Source of the DNA: Rhodococcus sp. 14-2470-1b
Lineage (GTDB): Bacteria > Actinomycetota > Actinomycetes > Mycobacteriales > Mycobacteriaceae
DNA length: 64,000 nucleotides
Reading direction: 5' to 3'
Assembly: GCF_002259415.1 (NCBI RefSeq)
Contig: NZ_NPFY01000001.1
Span: forward strand, 1-64,000
Shown piece after piece: positions 1-9,140 of the stretch. Made by a program: the position numbers and the translations under genes. The notes beneath the pieces are model-generated. The model ran no database searches. It saw only the letters and a list, made by a program, of their open reading frames with translations, and was not told the DNA's origin. Each line of letters opens with the position of its first letter. The first letter of the stretch is position 1.

Positions 1-338
1 AATCGCCTTGTGAACGAACGAACCCTTAGGTCCCATCCGCGGCGGAAAAGGCCGAGCCGCCGTCACAGCGGGAGTAGGCCTAGGCGCTAGGGCAGTCACT
101 GATCCTCCTGAAGATGCGTCCCATCCCGATCGACAAGCGGGACGTCCTGGTGTCTTGCGCTATTCGAATCCTAGACCGTGCACTCCGAGCCTGACCAACC
201 GGTCCTACCGTGTGTCGTATTCGGCTCCCGCACCAGCTGGGCGGCGTCGAACGACCAGCGAGACCGGCGATTCGAGGAGCGGTCGATCTTCTTCGATAGG
301 GTATGACGGCATCCCGACTCCCGTAAGGAACACCCGAG
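1..338. other. Upstream region without a recognisable gene
   Basis: No reading frame here has actinobacterial protein character, and I could not fold a convincing tRNA or riboswitch. The right end carries a Shine-Dalgarno-like aaggaa (325-330) for the lipoprotein gene that follows. A block near 84-98 (gtaggcctaggcgctagg) is faintly reminiscent of an iron box but too degenerate to call. Open frames on both strands run through the region and into the next gene; they look like GC-rich shadows. Confidence 0.4.
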
Positions 339-1403
339 TTGATCAAGACGTCTCCTGCGCGCACCGCTGCCCTTGCGATCGTGGTGACAGCACTGACACT
401 CGCATCCGGATGCTCGGACACCGCATCCTCCGAGGACAACGCGTCGACCATCGTTCGGAGCACCACCAACATCGCCGGAGCGGGCGTCGTCGGCAATGAC
501 CGGGACACCGTCGGGCTGTGCCCGGCTCCTGCACCGCTGGATCCGACCGGCATCGACGGTGACACCCGCCCGGTCGGCCACAGCGAGGGCATCACGGACG
601 TGCCGGCGGACCCGATGCGCGTCGTCGTACTGGACGCCGCGTCGCTGGACGCCACCTGTGCACTGGGTGTGTGGGAGCGCGTCGTCGGCGCAGCTCCGCT
701 CGATCCCGACTTCCGCGGCGACGGCGATCAGGAGCTGTACCTGGGGACCGGAATTGCACAGATCCCGTCGGCCGGGGCCGTCGGCACGCCGGACATCGAC
801 GCCATTGCAGGCCTGTCCCCCGACCTGATAATCGGAGCGGATTCACTGGGACCGGACATGTACGACACACTCGGCGACATCGCCCCGACGGTCTTCACCA
901 GCACCGACGAGGGATGGAAAGGCGCATTCCTGCAATCGGCGGCTGCACTGGGTCGGGGTGGGACCGCCTTCGAGGAACTAGCCCGCTTCACCGCGGACGC
1001 CGAGCAGGTCGGCCGGGACGTCAACGCCCAACAGACGCAGGCGTCGGTCGTGCGATTCCTTCCGGACTCCTTCTCCACCGATGCTCCCTCGACGTTCGCC
1101 AGCTCCGTTCTCGCGGAGATCGGCGTTCAACGACCTCCGACGCAGGTCGACACCGCCGCCACTGGATCGGCCGAGGACGTCGCAGCCGCCGAAGGCGACA
1201 TCGTCTACGTCCGCTTCGACGGCGACGCCGGGGAGGACTACGGCACCTCGGTCATGACTGGCGAGGCGTGGGAGGGCCTGGGCTCGGTCAAAGACGGACG
1301 CATCTTCGTGGTCAACGACACCGTATGGTCGGGCAGCGGACTGATCGCCGCCCGCACGATCCTTGCGGACGTCACCAACTCCCTGAACGCGTACGTGTCC
1401 TGA
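339..1403 (+). CDS. fecB: FecB-like siderophore-binding lipoprotein
   Basis: Predicted solute-binding lipoprotein of the FecB/FhuD (periplasmic binding protein) class, expected to sit on the outer face of the membrane and bind ferric siderophore or heme-type ligands. The TTG start at 339 is set by aaggaa eight bases upstream. It gives a signal peptide ending in the lipobox LASG-C with lipidated Cys25. The mature start contains the block TTNIAGAGVVGND, which I recall from mycobacterial FecB (Rv3044). The C-terminal half has the usual lobe segment with IFVVNDTVWSGSGL. Length 354 aa fits the family. No permease or ATPase gene lies beside it, so the protein may serve a transporter encoded elsewhere. 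The Nudix gene follows after one base, implying co-transcription. Confidence 0.8.
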   Translation: MIKTSPARTAALAIVVTALTLASGCSDTASSEDNASTIVRSTTNIAGAGVVGNDRDTVGLCPAPAPLDPTGIDGDTRPVGHSEGITDVPADPMRVVVLDAASLDATCALGVWERVVGAAPLDPDFRGDGDQELYLGTGIAQIPSAGAVGTPDIDAIAGLSPDLIIGADSLGPDMYDTLGDIAPTVFTSTDEGWKGAFLQSAAALGRGGTAFEELARFTADAEQVGRDVNAQQTQASVVRFLPDSFSTDAPSTFASSVLAEIGVQRPPTQVDTAATGSAEDVAAAEGDIVYVRFDGDAGEDYGTSVMTGEAWEGLGSVKDGRIFVVNDTVWSGSGLIAARTILADVTNSLNAYVS

Positions 1404-1404
1404 C

Positions 1405-1875
1405 ATGCCGATCCCCGAATTCGTCCTCGCCCTCCGCGACAAGGTCGGCACGTCACCGCTCTGGCTGTCCGGCGTCAGCGCCGTCGTGGTCTCCGACGGC
1501 AAGATTCTCCTGACCCAGCGGCGGGACAACGGAAAATGGGCCGTTGTCTCCGGCATCCTCGAACCCGGCGAAGAACCCGGTCCGGCCGCTCTACGCGAAA
1601 TCCGCGAGGAAGCCGGCATCGACGCCGAACTGATCCGCCTCACCGGCGTCGACGTCACCGAACAGATCACCTACCCCAACGGCGACGTGGCCCAATACCT
1701 GGACATCACCTTCCTCGCCCACCACACCGGCGGACACGCACACGTCGCCGACGACGAAAACCTCGCCGTCGCATGGTTCGACCCTGACGAACTTCCCGAC
1801 AACCTCGCCGACACTTCGCGTCTGCGCATCCACCACGCTCTCGGCAACACAGCCGAAGCCTGGTTCCGGCGCTGA
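1405..1875 (+). CDS. Nudix hydrolase
   Basis: A 156-aa Nudix-family pyrophosphohydrolase, probably cytosolic, cleaving a nucleoside diphosphate linked to some moiety. The full Nudix box GX5EX7REUXEEXGU is present at residues 50-72, with REIREEAG carrying the metal-binding glutamates. The N-terminal strand region LSGVSAVVVSDGKILLTQRRDNGKW is typical of MutT-like members that use the WA/VSG entry. The substrate cannot be read from the sequence. The ATG lies one base after the stop of the lipoprotein gene, so the two are likely co-transcribed, although a functional link is not obvious. Confidence 0.9.
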   Translation: MPIPEFVLALRDKVGTSPLWLSGVSAVVVSDGKILLTQRRDNGKWAVVSGILEPGEEPGPAALREIREEAGIDAELIRLTGVDVTEQITYPNGDVAQYLDITFLAHHTGGHAHVADDENLAVAWFDPDELPDNLADTSRLRIHHALGNTAEAWFRR

Positions 1876-1947
1876 GTCGCCCCTCTCCCCCCACCACGCG
1901 CTGATCCGCCCTCCTCCTCCACCCGGCCCTGAGTCGCCCCCATTCCC

Positions 1948-1998
1948 GAGCGAAAGTGATGTTCGGTCAGTCTGACTGACCGAACATCACTTTCGCTC
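1948..1998. terminator. Perfect 25-bp inverted repeat (hairpin)
   Basis: Arms 1948-1972 and 1974-1998 are exact reverse complements around a single central T (gagcgaaagtgatg... / ...catcactttcgctc). As RNA this would make a very stable hairpin 70 bases after the Nudix stop. It may act as a terminator, but there is no T-run. Its arms contain gttcggtca, shared with the neighbouring motif at 2006 and with another at 16526, so it may equally be a repeat element. Confidence 0.6.
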
Positions 1999-2005
1999 AC
2001 TCCAA

Positions 2006-2025
2006 GTGACCGAACGTCACGTTCG
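2006..2025. repeat. Dispersed palindromic motif, copy 1
   Basis: The 20-mer gtgaccgaacgtcacgttcg is identical to 16526-16545. It interleaves two inverted pairs, gtgac/gtcac and cgaac/gttcg. Both copies are intergenic and upstream of a gene start. Confidence 0.65.
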
Positions 2026-2046
2026 GTGCGACGGCGGGCGCGGAAT

Positions 2047-2080
2047 GTGATATCACTTTAGTATCACTACTGAGAGGGAG
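2047..2080 (+). promoter_or_regulatory. Promoter/operator of the SPFH-RHH pair
   Basis: gtgatatcac (2047-2056) is a perfect palindrome. TATCACT occurs at 2051 and again at 2062, an 11-bp period suited to dimeric ribbon-helix-helix repressors. A -10-like TAGTAT (2059-2064) lies inside these repeats and an SD-like gagagggagg (2071-2080) follows. I infer autoregulation by the RHH protein encoded downstream. Confidence 0.5.
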
Positions 2081-2086
2081 GCCATT

Positions 2087-3004
2087 GTGACTGGACCATC
2101 GACTGTTGCCGAGAAACCGACGGGTGCTCCGACGACGACGATTGCCGAACGGCCGGGATGGGATCTGCCGGGGTGGTCGATGCTCGGGGTCGGGCTCGTT
2201 CTGTTCCTGGGAGGTATCGCGGCGTTCGTACTCGGTCTCGTGTTCACCGTTGTCCCACTGGCTGTCGTCGGCGCCGTGTTGTTCGTCGTGTCGCTTCCCG
2301 TTCTTGCGGGCTTGACGTTGGTGCAGCCGAATCAGGCTCGCGTGCTTCAGCTCCTGGGAAGTTCGTACAGCGGAACGCTCCGCACGCCCGGCCTGCGTTG
2401 GACGAATCCGTTGACGTACCGCAAGGCGATTTCGACGCGAATTCGCAATCACGAGACGGGACAGTCGAAGGTCAACGACGCCGACGGCAACCCCATCGAG
2501 ATCTCGGCGATCGTGGTGTGGCAGGTGGCGGACACCGCACTCGCGTCGTTCCAGGTCGACGACTACGAGGAGTTCGTCGCGGTGCAGACAGAGTCGGCGG
2601 TTCGGCACATCGCCGGTAGCTACCCGTACGATGCCGAGGGTCGAATGTCGTTGCGCGAAAACGCGGACGAGATCACGGGCGCGATGAGCGAGGAAGTGCA
2701 CGCACGGGTCAGATCGGCGGGCGTCGAGGTGATCGAGACGCGGATCAACCGGCTCGCCTACGCACCGGAGATCGCCCAGGCGATGCTGCGCCGTCAACAA
2801 GCAGGTGCTGTCATCGCAGCACGTCAGCAGATTGTCGAGGGCGCGGTGGGAATGGTCGAGATGGCCCTTGCAAAGCTCGAGGACAAGCACGTCGTCGAGT
2901 TGGACGAGGAACGCAAGGCCACGATGGTGTCCAACTTGCTCGTCGTGCTGTGCAGTGACCGCGACACGCAGCCCGTGGTGAACACCGGATCGCTCTACCA
3001 GTAA
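2087..3004 (+). CDS. SPFH/Band-7 domain membrane protein
   Basis: A 305-aa stomatin/prohibitin-like protein. The GTG start at 2087 is supported by gagagggagg just upstream. Two hydrophobic segments span roughly residues 31-75, followed by the SPFH core (76 to about 260) with [13 protein letters not shown], the stretch [20 protein letters not shown] and the alpha-helical [23 protein letters not shown]. Such proteins form oligomeric scaffolds in membrane microdomains; no specific partner is known to me. The only companion is the small RHH protein four bases downstream, a pairing I believe recurs in actinobacteria. Confidence 0.85.
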   Translation: MTGPSTVAEKPTGAPTTTIAERPGWDLPGWSMLGVGLVLFLGGIAAFVLGLVFTVVPLAVVGAVLFVVSLPVLAGLTLVQPNQARVLQLLGSSYSGTLRTPGLRWTNPLTYRKAISTRIRNHETGQSKVNDADGNPIEISAIVVWQVADTALASFQVDDYEEFVAVQTESAVRHIAGSYPYDAEGRMSLRENADEITGAMSEEVHARVRSAGVEVIETRINRLAYAPEIAQAMLRRQQAGAVIAARQQIVEGAVGMVEMALAKLEDKHVVELDEERKATMVSNLLVVLCSDRDTQPVVNTGSLYQ

Positions 3005-3008
3005 TCCG

Positions 3009-3206
3009 ATGCCCGTCGAACGTAAGAAGCTTCTGCTCAGACTCGACCCAGCGGTGCACGACGCGCTTGCCCGCTGGGCTTCCGACGAGCTCCGGAGCAC
3101 GAATGCGCAGATCGAGTTTCTGTTGCGTCGCGCTCTGACCGAGCAAGGGCGGATGCCGAAGGACGCGGAAACGATGCGGAAGCAAGGCAGGCCCCCCGGC
3201 TCGTAG
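3009..3206 (+). CDS. Small ribbon-helix-helix (Arc-type) DNA-binding protein
   Basis: A 65-aa protein with the RHH pattern: beta strand KKLLLRLDPAVHDALARWA then helix DELRSTNAQIEFLLRRAL, residues 5-43. The tail is basic and disordered. The ATG lies four bases after the SPFH stop, so the genes are one transcript. The tandem TATCACT repeats before the SPFH gene are a natural target. It resembles antitoxins of this fold but no toxin gene is adjacent, so I read it as the operon's autorepressor. Confidence 0.75.
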   Translation: MPVERKKLLLRLDPAVHDALARWASDELRSTNAQIEFLLRRALTEQGRMPKDAETMRKQGRPPGS

Positions 3207-3233
3207 CCGAGGGGCCTGCCCCGCCGAACAAGA

Positions 3234-4268
<1,035 letters not shown>

Positions 4269-4282
4269 TCAACGGCCTCGGC

Positions 4283-6445
4283 TTACAGCATGCACGAAAC
4301 GCAGCCCTCGACCTCGGTGCCTTCGAGTGCCATCTGACGCAGTCGGATGTAGTAGAGCGTCTTGATGCCCTTGCGCCATGCGTAGATCTGAGCCTTGTTG
4401 ATGTCACGCGTGGTGGCGGTGTCCTTGAAGAACAACGTCAACGACAAGCCCTGATCGACGTGCTGCGTTGCCGCGGCGTAGGTGTCGATGATCTTCTCGT
4501 ACCCGATTTCGTAGGCATCCTGGTAGTAGTCCAGGTTGTCGTTGTCGAGGTACGGCGCCGGGTAGTAGACGCGACCGATCTTGCCTTCTTTGCGGATCTC
4601 GATCTTGGACGCGACGGGGTGGATCGAGGACGTCGAGTTGTTGATGTAGGAGATCGATCCGGTCGGCGGAACGGCCTGCAGGTTCTGGTTGTAGATGCCG
4701 TACTGCTGCACCGACGCCTTCAGCGCGGACCAGTCGGTCTGCGTGGGGATGTGCACGTCGGCGTCCGCGAACAGAGACGCCACCCGAGCGGTACTGGGCT
4801 CCCACACCCGCTCGGTGTACTTGTCGAAGAACTCACCGGAGGCGTACTTGGATTCCGGGAACCCCTTGAAGTACGTTCCGCGGTCCTTCGCGAGCTGGTT
4901 CGACGCCTGGATAGCGTGGAACAGCACGGTGTAGAAGTAGATGTTCGTGAAGTCGACGCCTTCGGTGGAACCGTAGTGGATGCGCTCACGCGCGAGGTAT
5001 CCGTGCAGGTTCATCTGGCCGAGACCGATAGCGTGAGAGTCGTTGTTGCCCTGCTCGATCGACGGCACCGAGTAGATGTGGGTCTGATCGGACACTGCGG
5101 TCAATCCACGGATAGCGACGGCGATGGTCTTGCCGAAGTCCGGTGAATCCATCGTCTTGGCGATGTTCAGCGAGCCGAGGTTGCAGGAGATGTCCTTGCC
5201 GACGTGACTGTAGGACAGATCGTCGTTGAACAGCGACGGCGTCGAGACCTGCAGGATCTCCGAGCAAAGGTTGGAGTGAGTGATCTTGCCCTTCACCGGA
5301 TTCGCGCGGTTCACGGTGTCCTCGAACATGATGTACGGGTAACCGGATTCGAACTGGAGCTCGGCAAGTGTCTGGAAGAATTCGCGCGCCTTGATCTTGG
5401 TCTTGCGAATTCGCTTGTCGTCGACCATCTCGTAGTACTTCTCGGTGACGTTGATGTCCGCGAACGGAACGCCGTAGATACGCTCGACGTCGTACGGGGA
5501 GAACAAGTACATCTCTTCGTTCTTCTTCGCCAGCTCGAACGTGATGTCCGGGATGACGATTCCGAGCGACAGCGTCTTGATGCGGATCTTCTCGTCCGCG
5601 TTCTCGCGCTTGGTGTCGAGGAATTTGTAGACGTCCGGGTGGTGAGCATGCAGGTACACCGCTCCGGCACCCTGACGGGCACCGAGCTGATTGGCGTAGG
5701 AGAACGAGTCCTCGAGGAGCTTCATGATGGGGATGACGCCCGAGCTCTGGTTCTCGATCCGCTTGATCGGCGCACCCGCCTCGCGAATGTTGCTGAGCAG
5801 CAGAGCAACACCGCCGCCGCGCTTGGACAGCTGCAGGGCGGAGTTGATGGAACGACCGATGGACTCCATGTTGTCCTCGATACGCAGCAGGAAACAGGAG
5901 ACGGGCTCGCCGCGCTGCTTCTTACCCGAGTTGAGGAATGTCGGGGTGGCCGGCTGGAATCGTCCGGCGATGATCTCGTCGACCAGATCCGTCGCAAGCC
6001 TTTCGTCGCCGGCCGCGAGGGTCAGAGCGACCATGCAGACGCGGTCCTCGAAGCGTTCGAGGTAACGCTTACCGTCGAACGTCTTGAGCGTGTAGGACGT
6101 GTAGTACTTGAACGCGCCGAGGAACGTAGGGAAACGGAACTTCTTCGAGTAGGCGTGGTTGATCAGGAACTTCACGAACTCGCGCGAGTACTGGTCCAGC
6201 ACCTCGGGCTCGTAGTAGTTCTCCTCGACGAGGTAGTCGAGCTTCTCGTCCAGATCGTGGAAGAAGACCGTGTTCTGGTTGACGTGCTGCAGAAAGTACT
6301 GGTTGGCCGCCTCGCGGTCCTTCTCGAACTGGATCTCGCCGTTGGGACCGTACAGATTCAACATCGCGTTCAACGCGTGATAATCCAGATCGCTGTCCGA
6401 TCGAGCGGCGTTGACGGGTGCTACCTCGGTGATGGTCGGTGCCAC
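4283..6445 (-). CDS. nrdE: Class Ib ribonucleotide reductase, alpha subunit (NrdE)
   Basis: Catalytic subunit that reduces ribonucleoside diphosphates to deoxy forms. I set the start at the GTG at 6445 (MAPTITEV..., 720 aa), matching mycobacterial NrdE length. The longer frame to 6616 adds an Arg/Ser-rich segment overlapping nrdI and is not credible. Active-site triad Asn/Cys/Glu is visible in [15 protein letters not shown] and the C-terminal redox pair GCVSCML (Cys715, Cys718) are present. No N-terminal ATP-cone is seen, as expected for class Ib. An SD-like ggag lies about ten bases before the GTG. Confidence 0.97.
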   Translation of the reverse strand: MAPTITEVAPVNAARSDSDLDYHALNAMLNLYGPNGEIQFEKDREAANQYFLQHVNQNTVFFHDLDEKLDYLVEENYYEPEVLDQYSREFVKFLINHAYSKKFRFPTFLGAFKYYTSYTLKTFDGKRYLERFEDRVCMVALTLAAGDERLATDLVDEIIAGRFQPATPTFLNSGKKQRGEPVSCFLLRIEDNMESIGRSINSALQLSKRGGGVALLLSNIREAGAPIKRIENQSSGVIPIMKLLEDSFSYANQLGARQGAGAVYLHAHHPDVYKFLDTKRENADEKIRIKTLSLGIVIPDITFELAKKNEEMYLFSPYDVERIYGVPFADINVTEKYYEMVDDKRIRKTKIKAREFFQTLAELQFESGYPYIMFEDTVNRANPVKGKITHSNLCSEILQVSTPSLFNDDLSYSHVGKDISCNLGSLNIAKTMDSPDFGKTIAVAIRGLTAVSDQTHIYSVPSIEQGNNDSHAIGLGQMNLHGYLARERIHYGSTEGVDFTNIYFYTVLFHAIQASNQLAKDRGTYFKGFPESKYASGEFFDKYTERVWEPSTARVASLFADADVHIPTQTDWSALKASVQQYGIYNQNLQAVPPTGSISYINNSTSSIHPVASKIEIRKEGKIGRVYYPAPYLDNDNLDYYQDAYEIGYEKIIDTYAAATQHVDQGLSLTLFFKDTATTRDINKAQIYAWRKGIKTLYYIRLRQMALEGTEVEGCVSCML

Positions 6446-6492
6446 GGCTTCGCTCCAGTTCCTTCTACATGTCGTTTGTTGTGTGCGCTGCG

Positions 6493-6957
6493 CTAGTGGA
6501 CCTGCGCGGCGCGGCGGGATTCGCGCTCCCAGAAGTCCTCGAGACCCTCGCGGACTCGATGTACGTCTTCGGGAGTGCCCATCAGTTCGAATCGGTAGAG
6601 ATACGGAACTGCGCACTTTTGCGAAATGACATCGCCTGCAAAGCAGAACGAATCACCGAAATTGGTATTACCGGCCGCGATGACCGCGCGGATCAGCGAC
6701 CGATTGTGCTTGCGATTCAGAAATTTGATGACCTGTTTGGGGACGTAGCTGGTGTCGCGGCCTTCGAACGTCATTCCCCCGCCGTACGTGGGCACGATCA
6801 ACACGTAGGGCTGGTCCACCGAGAAATCCTCGGGGTTCTTGAGCGGGATGCGACTTGCCGGAAGGGCGAGCTTCGTAACGAACCGATGCGTGTTCTCGGA
6901 TGCGCTGGAGAAGTAGACGATCGGATGCGTCGACGGTGGAGCGGGAGCGAAATTCAC
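6493..6957 (-). CDS. nrdI: NrdI flavodoxin-like protein
   Basis: A 154-aa flavodoxin-fold protein that delivers the oxidant used to assemble the Mn2-tyrosyl radical of NrdF. The FMN phosphate-binding loop is [11 protein letters not shown] (residues 16-26). Further family segments are PTYGGG and [16 protein letters not shown] around the flavin ring. It sits between nrdH and nrdE as in most class Ib operons. The start is the ATG at 6957; about 38 bases separate it from nrdH. Confidence 0.95.
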   Translation of the reverse strand: MNFAPAPPSTHPIVYFSSASENTHRFVTKLALPASRIPLKNPEDFSVDQPYVLIVPTYGGGMTFEGRDTSYVPKQVIKFLNRKHNRSLIRAVIAAGNTNFGDSFCFAGDVISQKCAVPYLYRFELMGTPEDVHRVREGLEDFWERESRRAAQVH

Positions 6958-6995
6958 ACCTGCTCATCTCCTCCTACGTCCGGAGCACCCTGAGT

Positions 6996-7229
6996 TCAAG
7001 CAACGCTCGCCGTGAGTGCCTTGATGCGGTCAGGACGGAATCCGGACCAGTGGTCTTCGCCGGCGACGACGACGGGAGCCTGGAGGTAGCCGAGCGCCAT
7101 CACGTAATCACGAGCCTCGGCATCCTGCGAGATGTCGACGACGTTGTACTCGATGCCCTCTTTGTCGAGAGCGCGGTAGGTGGCATTGCACTGAACGCAG
7201 GCGGGCTTGGTGTAGACGGTGATGCTCAT
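6996..7229 (-). CDS. nrdH: NrdH redoxin
   Basis: A 77-aa glutaredoxin-like, thioredoxin-behaving electron donor for NrdEF. Redox motif C11-V-Q-C14 and the C-terminal family signature HWSGFRPDRI are present. First gene of the nrd operon; a NrdR-like box lies about 110-160 bases upstream. Confidence 0.96.
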   Translation of the reverse strand: MSITVYTKPACVQCNATYRALDKEGIEYNVVDISQDAEARDYVMALGYLQAPVVVAGEDHWSGFRPDRIKALTASVA

Positions 7230-7605
7230 GATGTTCCCCTTTTCCGTACCGACCTCGGCCGACGATTCCGACGCCGAGCGGTGACCCGGGCCAGAGCAGT
7301 TTCGAGACGATTCACCGTGCTTCGAGCCCGTTTTCGGGGCTTTCGACGTTGTGTCCTCTCGACTGCTCAGACACTACACCTTGTGTCCGACATATGCCTA
7401 CAACACGAGATGTTGCGAACAACATCGTTGGTATTCGCTGGTCACGGACTTGCCGTCGAGCGAAAGAAGGAATCATTGCGGCGTGTCGCGTGCGACACGC
7501 TTTCATGTCATGCGTCACACCGAAGACGTGAAACCACAGTGACCGAGTACAGCAAGCCGACACGCCGCACGCGAAGGGTGAAACGGTCCGGTTCGGACAC
7601 GAGAA
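7230..7605. other. nrd promoter region, otherwise non-coding
   Basis: A 376-base gap between nrdH and the rpmJ terminator. It holds the NrdR-like sites at 7339-7386 and the presumed minus-strand nrd promoter. The rest (about 7400-7600) has no frame with protein character and no RNA gene that I could fold. Confidence 0.5.
7339..7386 (-). promoter_or_regulatory. Candidate tandem NrdR boxes of the nrd operon
   Basis: Read on the minus strand, 7386-7371 is acacaaggtgtagtgt, a close match to the NrdR box acaCwAtATaTwGtgt. A weaker half-conserved box, acacaacgtcgaaagc, occupies 7354-7339. The offset is 32 bp, about three helical turns, as described for tandem NrdR sites. NrdR is an ATP/dATP-sensing repressor of ribonucleotide reductase genes; its own gene is not in this window. 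Confidence 0.7.
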
Positions 7606-7638
7606 AGGCCCTCGAAGTCTTGTCGACTCCGAGGGCCT
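7606..7638. terminator. Terminator hairpin downstream of rpmJ
   Basis: aggccctcg (7606-7614) pairs with cgagggcct (7630-7638), with agtc/gact extending the stem inside. It lies 40 bases beyond the rpmJ stop on the minus strand. Confidence 0.65.
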
Positions 7639-7677
7639 CGTCCGACCGCCCGTAGGCGCTGATGCGCCGTCGATCCG

Positions 7678-7800
7678 TCAGCGTTGGCGCGCCTTGAACC
7701 GCGGTTCCTTCTTGTTGATCACGAACACCTTGCCGTGACGACGCACTACCTGAGCGCCCGGCTTGTTCTTCAATGATTTCAGCGAGTTTCGTACCTTCAT
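7678..7800 (-). CDS. rpmJ: Ribosomal protein L36, zinc-free form
   Basis: A 40-aa reading frame beginning [15 protein letters not shown] and ending FKARQR. It is the C-minus type of L36: the Cys/Cys/Cys/His zinc-ribbon residues of the standard protein are replaced, for example [16 protein letters not shown] where the zinc form has Cys residues. Such paralogs replace zinc-binding L36 in the 50S subunit under zinc limitation. A Zur-like site lies 14 bases upstream of the ATG, and the gene has its own terminator. It is separated from the L36 gene expected in the main ribosomal protein cluster. Confidence 0.93.
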   Translation of the reverse strand: MKVRNSLKSLKNKPGAQVVRRHGKVFVINKKEPRFKARQR

Positions 7801-7813
7801 ACGAAGACTCTAC

Positions 7814-7830
7814 ATGAAAACGATTTCCGT
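7814..7830 (-). promoter_or_regulatory. Candidate Zur operator before rpmJ
   Basis: atgaaaacgatttccgt matches the actinobacterial Zur pattern TGAaAATnATTTTCA well in the left half and partly in the right. It sits 14-30 bases upstream of the rpmJ ATG, where a repressor would block transcription when zinc is plentiful. Confidence 0.65.
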
Positions 7831-7837
7831 TACCGTG

Positions 7838-8404
7838 TCAGGCTGCGACGAGCTCGTCGGATGCCTTGACCAACTCCGCGACGACGGCGCCGATCTCGGC
7901 GGAGACCTCGGCATTCTCGCGCGGGTGGGCAGTTCCGAACTTGTCGATGGTTCCGCCGATGGTGAGCTCGACGTCCTCGAGCACCTTGCCGCCCGCGATG
8001 CCGACGGCCTTGCGGGCATCGTCGTGCGCCCACTTGGCACCGTTTCCACTCGGCGACGCACTGATGACGGCGACCGGCTTCTTCGACACCGCACCGGCGC
8101 CGTACGGACGGGACAGCCAGTCGATGGCGTTCTTCAGAACTGCAGGAATGGTGCCGTTGTATTCGGGCGTGACGAGCAGAAACGCGGTGGCCTTCTCCGC
8201 CGCAGCACGCAGTTCGAGTGCGGAACCGGGAACCTTGCCGTCGACGTCGATGTCTTCGTTGTAGAACGGCACATCGGCAAGACCGTCGTAGACCACCGCC
8301 GAGGAGCCCTCGGGGGTCAGCGACGCCGCAGTATCGGCAATCTGCTTGTTGACCGAATCCGCGCGGAGACTTCCGACGAGAACGAGAACGTGTGCATCAG
8401 ACAT
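7838..8404 (-). CDS. NADPH-dependent FMN reductase
   Basis: A 188-aa flavodoxin-like reductase of the ArsH/Chr/SsuE superfamily, using NADPH to reduce FMN or quinone-type substrates in the cytosol. Phosphate-binding loop GSLRADSVNKQIA near the N-terminus and PEYNGTIPAVLKNAIDWLSRP in the middle are diagnostic. The start is the ATG at 8404 with aaggaa seven bases upstream; the longer frame to 8449 lacks this. It is divergent from a TetR gene with a palindrome between them, the arrangement I recall for Rv3054c/Rv3055, so it is probably the TetR target. Confidence 0.9.
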   Translation of the reverse strand: MSDAHVLVLVGSLRADSVNKQIADTAASLTPEGSSAVVYDGLADVPFYNEDIDVDGKVPGSALELRAAAEKATAFLLVTPEYNGTIPAVLKNAIDWLSRPYGAGAVSKKPVAVISASPSGNGAKWAHDDARKAVGIAGGKVLEDVELTIGGTIDKFGTAHPRENAEVSAEIGAVVAELVKASDELVAA

Positions 8405-8461
8405 GAGTAATTCCTTCGAGTTCGAGTGTGCAGCCGGTGTTCGATCCAATTCTTACCACTC

Positions 8462-8481
8462 AAACGGACCGCGGTCCACTT
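8462..8481. promoter_or_regulatory. Candidate TetR operator
   Basis: ggaccgcggtcc (8466-8477) is a perfect 12-bp palindrome in the 105-base gap between the divergent FMN reductase and TetR genes. Confidence 0.6.
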
Positions 8482-8509
8482 CCATTCCCGAGCAGGTAGA
8501 CTGTCCCTT

Positions 8510-9103
8510 GTGACCGATTTCATGCTGCCCATAGCCGGCGAGGAGACCGAGCGGTGCGACGCCGCGCGTAACCGGCGACTCCTGCTGGACGCGGCATCGG
8601 AACTGGTCGCGACGGTCGGAGCCGACGCTGTGACCATGGACGGCCTCGCTGCCAAGGCTGGTGTGGGCAAGGGCACAGTGTTCCGTCGGTTCGGGAGTCG
8701 ATCCGGCCTGATGCAATCTCTGCTCGATCACACGGAGAAAGAGCTCCAGCAGTCGTTCCTCTTCGGTCCCCCGCCGCTGGGCCCGGGTGCCGACCCGATC
8801 GACAGGCTCGTCGCCTTCGGCCGCGCTCGGCTGCAACTGGTGGAGGTTCAGGGCGAGGTCATGCGCGCGGCCGAGAACTCGGCCCTGGTGCGGTACTCCG
8901 CGCCTGCTCACATGGTGAACTACACCCATGTGCTGACACTGCTGCGCAGTGCAGACGTCGGCGGCGATCTGGAACTACTGGCCTACAACCTGCTGACCCC
9001 ACTCGAAGCGACACTGGTCATGCATCAGTTCCGCGATCTGGGTATGCCGATAGAACGGCTCGCCGACGGCTGGGAAGACCTGGTGCGCCGAGCCACCCGC
9101 TGA
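8510..9103 (+). CDS. TetR-family transcriptional regulator
   Basis: A 197-aa regulator. The N-terminal helix-turn-helix is VTMDGLAAKAGVGKGTVFRRFGS, followed by an all-helical ligand domain. I use the GTG at 8510 (MTDFML...); an ATG at 8522 is also possible, while frames starting at 8426 would cover the operator and overlap the reductase promoter. Probable repressor of the divergent FMN reductase and of itself through the palindrome at 8466. The inducer is unknown. Confidence 0.88.
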   Translation: MTDFMLPIAGEETERCDAARNRRLLLDAASELVATVGADAVTMDGLAAKAGVGKGTVFRRFGSRSGLMQSLLDHTEKELQQSFLFGPPPLGPGADPIDRLVAFGRARLQLVEVQGEVMRAAENSALVRYSAPAHMVNYTHVLTLLRSADVGGDLELLAYNLLTPLEATLVMHQFRDLGMPIERLADGWEDLVRRATR

Positions 9104-9140
9104 CCGGCGAAAGTTCGCCCGGCGCCCCTAGAATGGCCGA

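Noticed and set aside
100-190. tRNA-like T-loop attcgaatcc near 163
   Set aside because: No matching acceptor stem or anticodon arm could be assembled around it.
80-655. Minus-strand open frames over the lipoprotein gene
   Set aside because: Ser/Thr/Arg-rich translation with no domain, fully antisense to a well-supported lipoprotein with lipobox; typical GC-rich shadow.
5204-6496. 430-codon open frame antisense to nrdE
   Set aside because: Val/Leu/Asp/Arg-biased shadow of nrdE codon use, no SD, no family.
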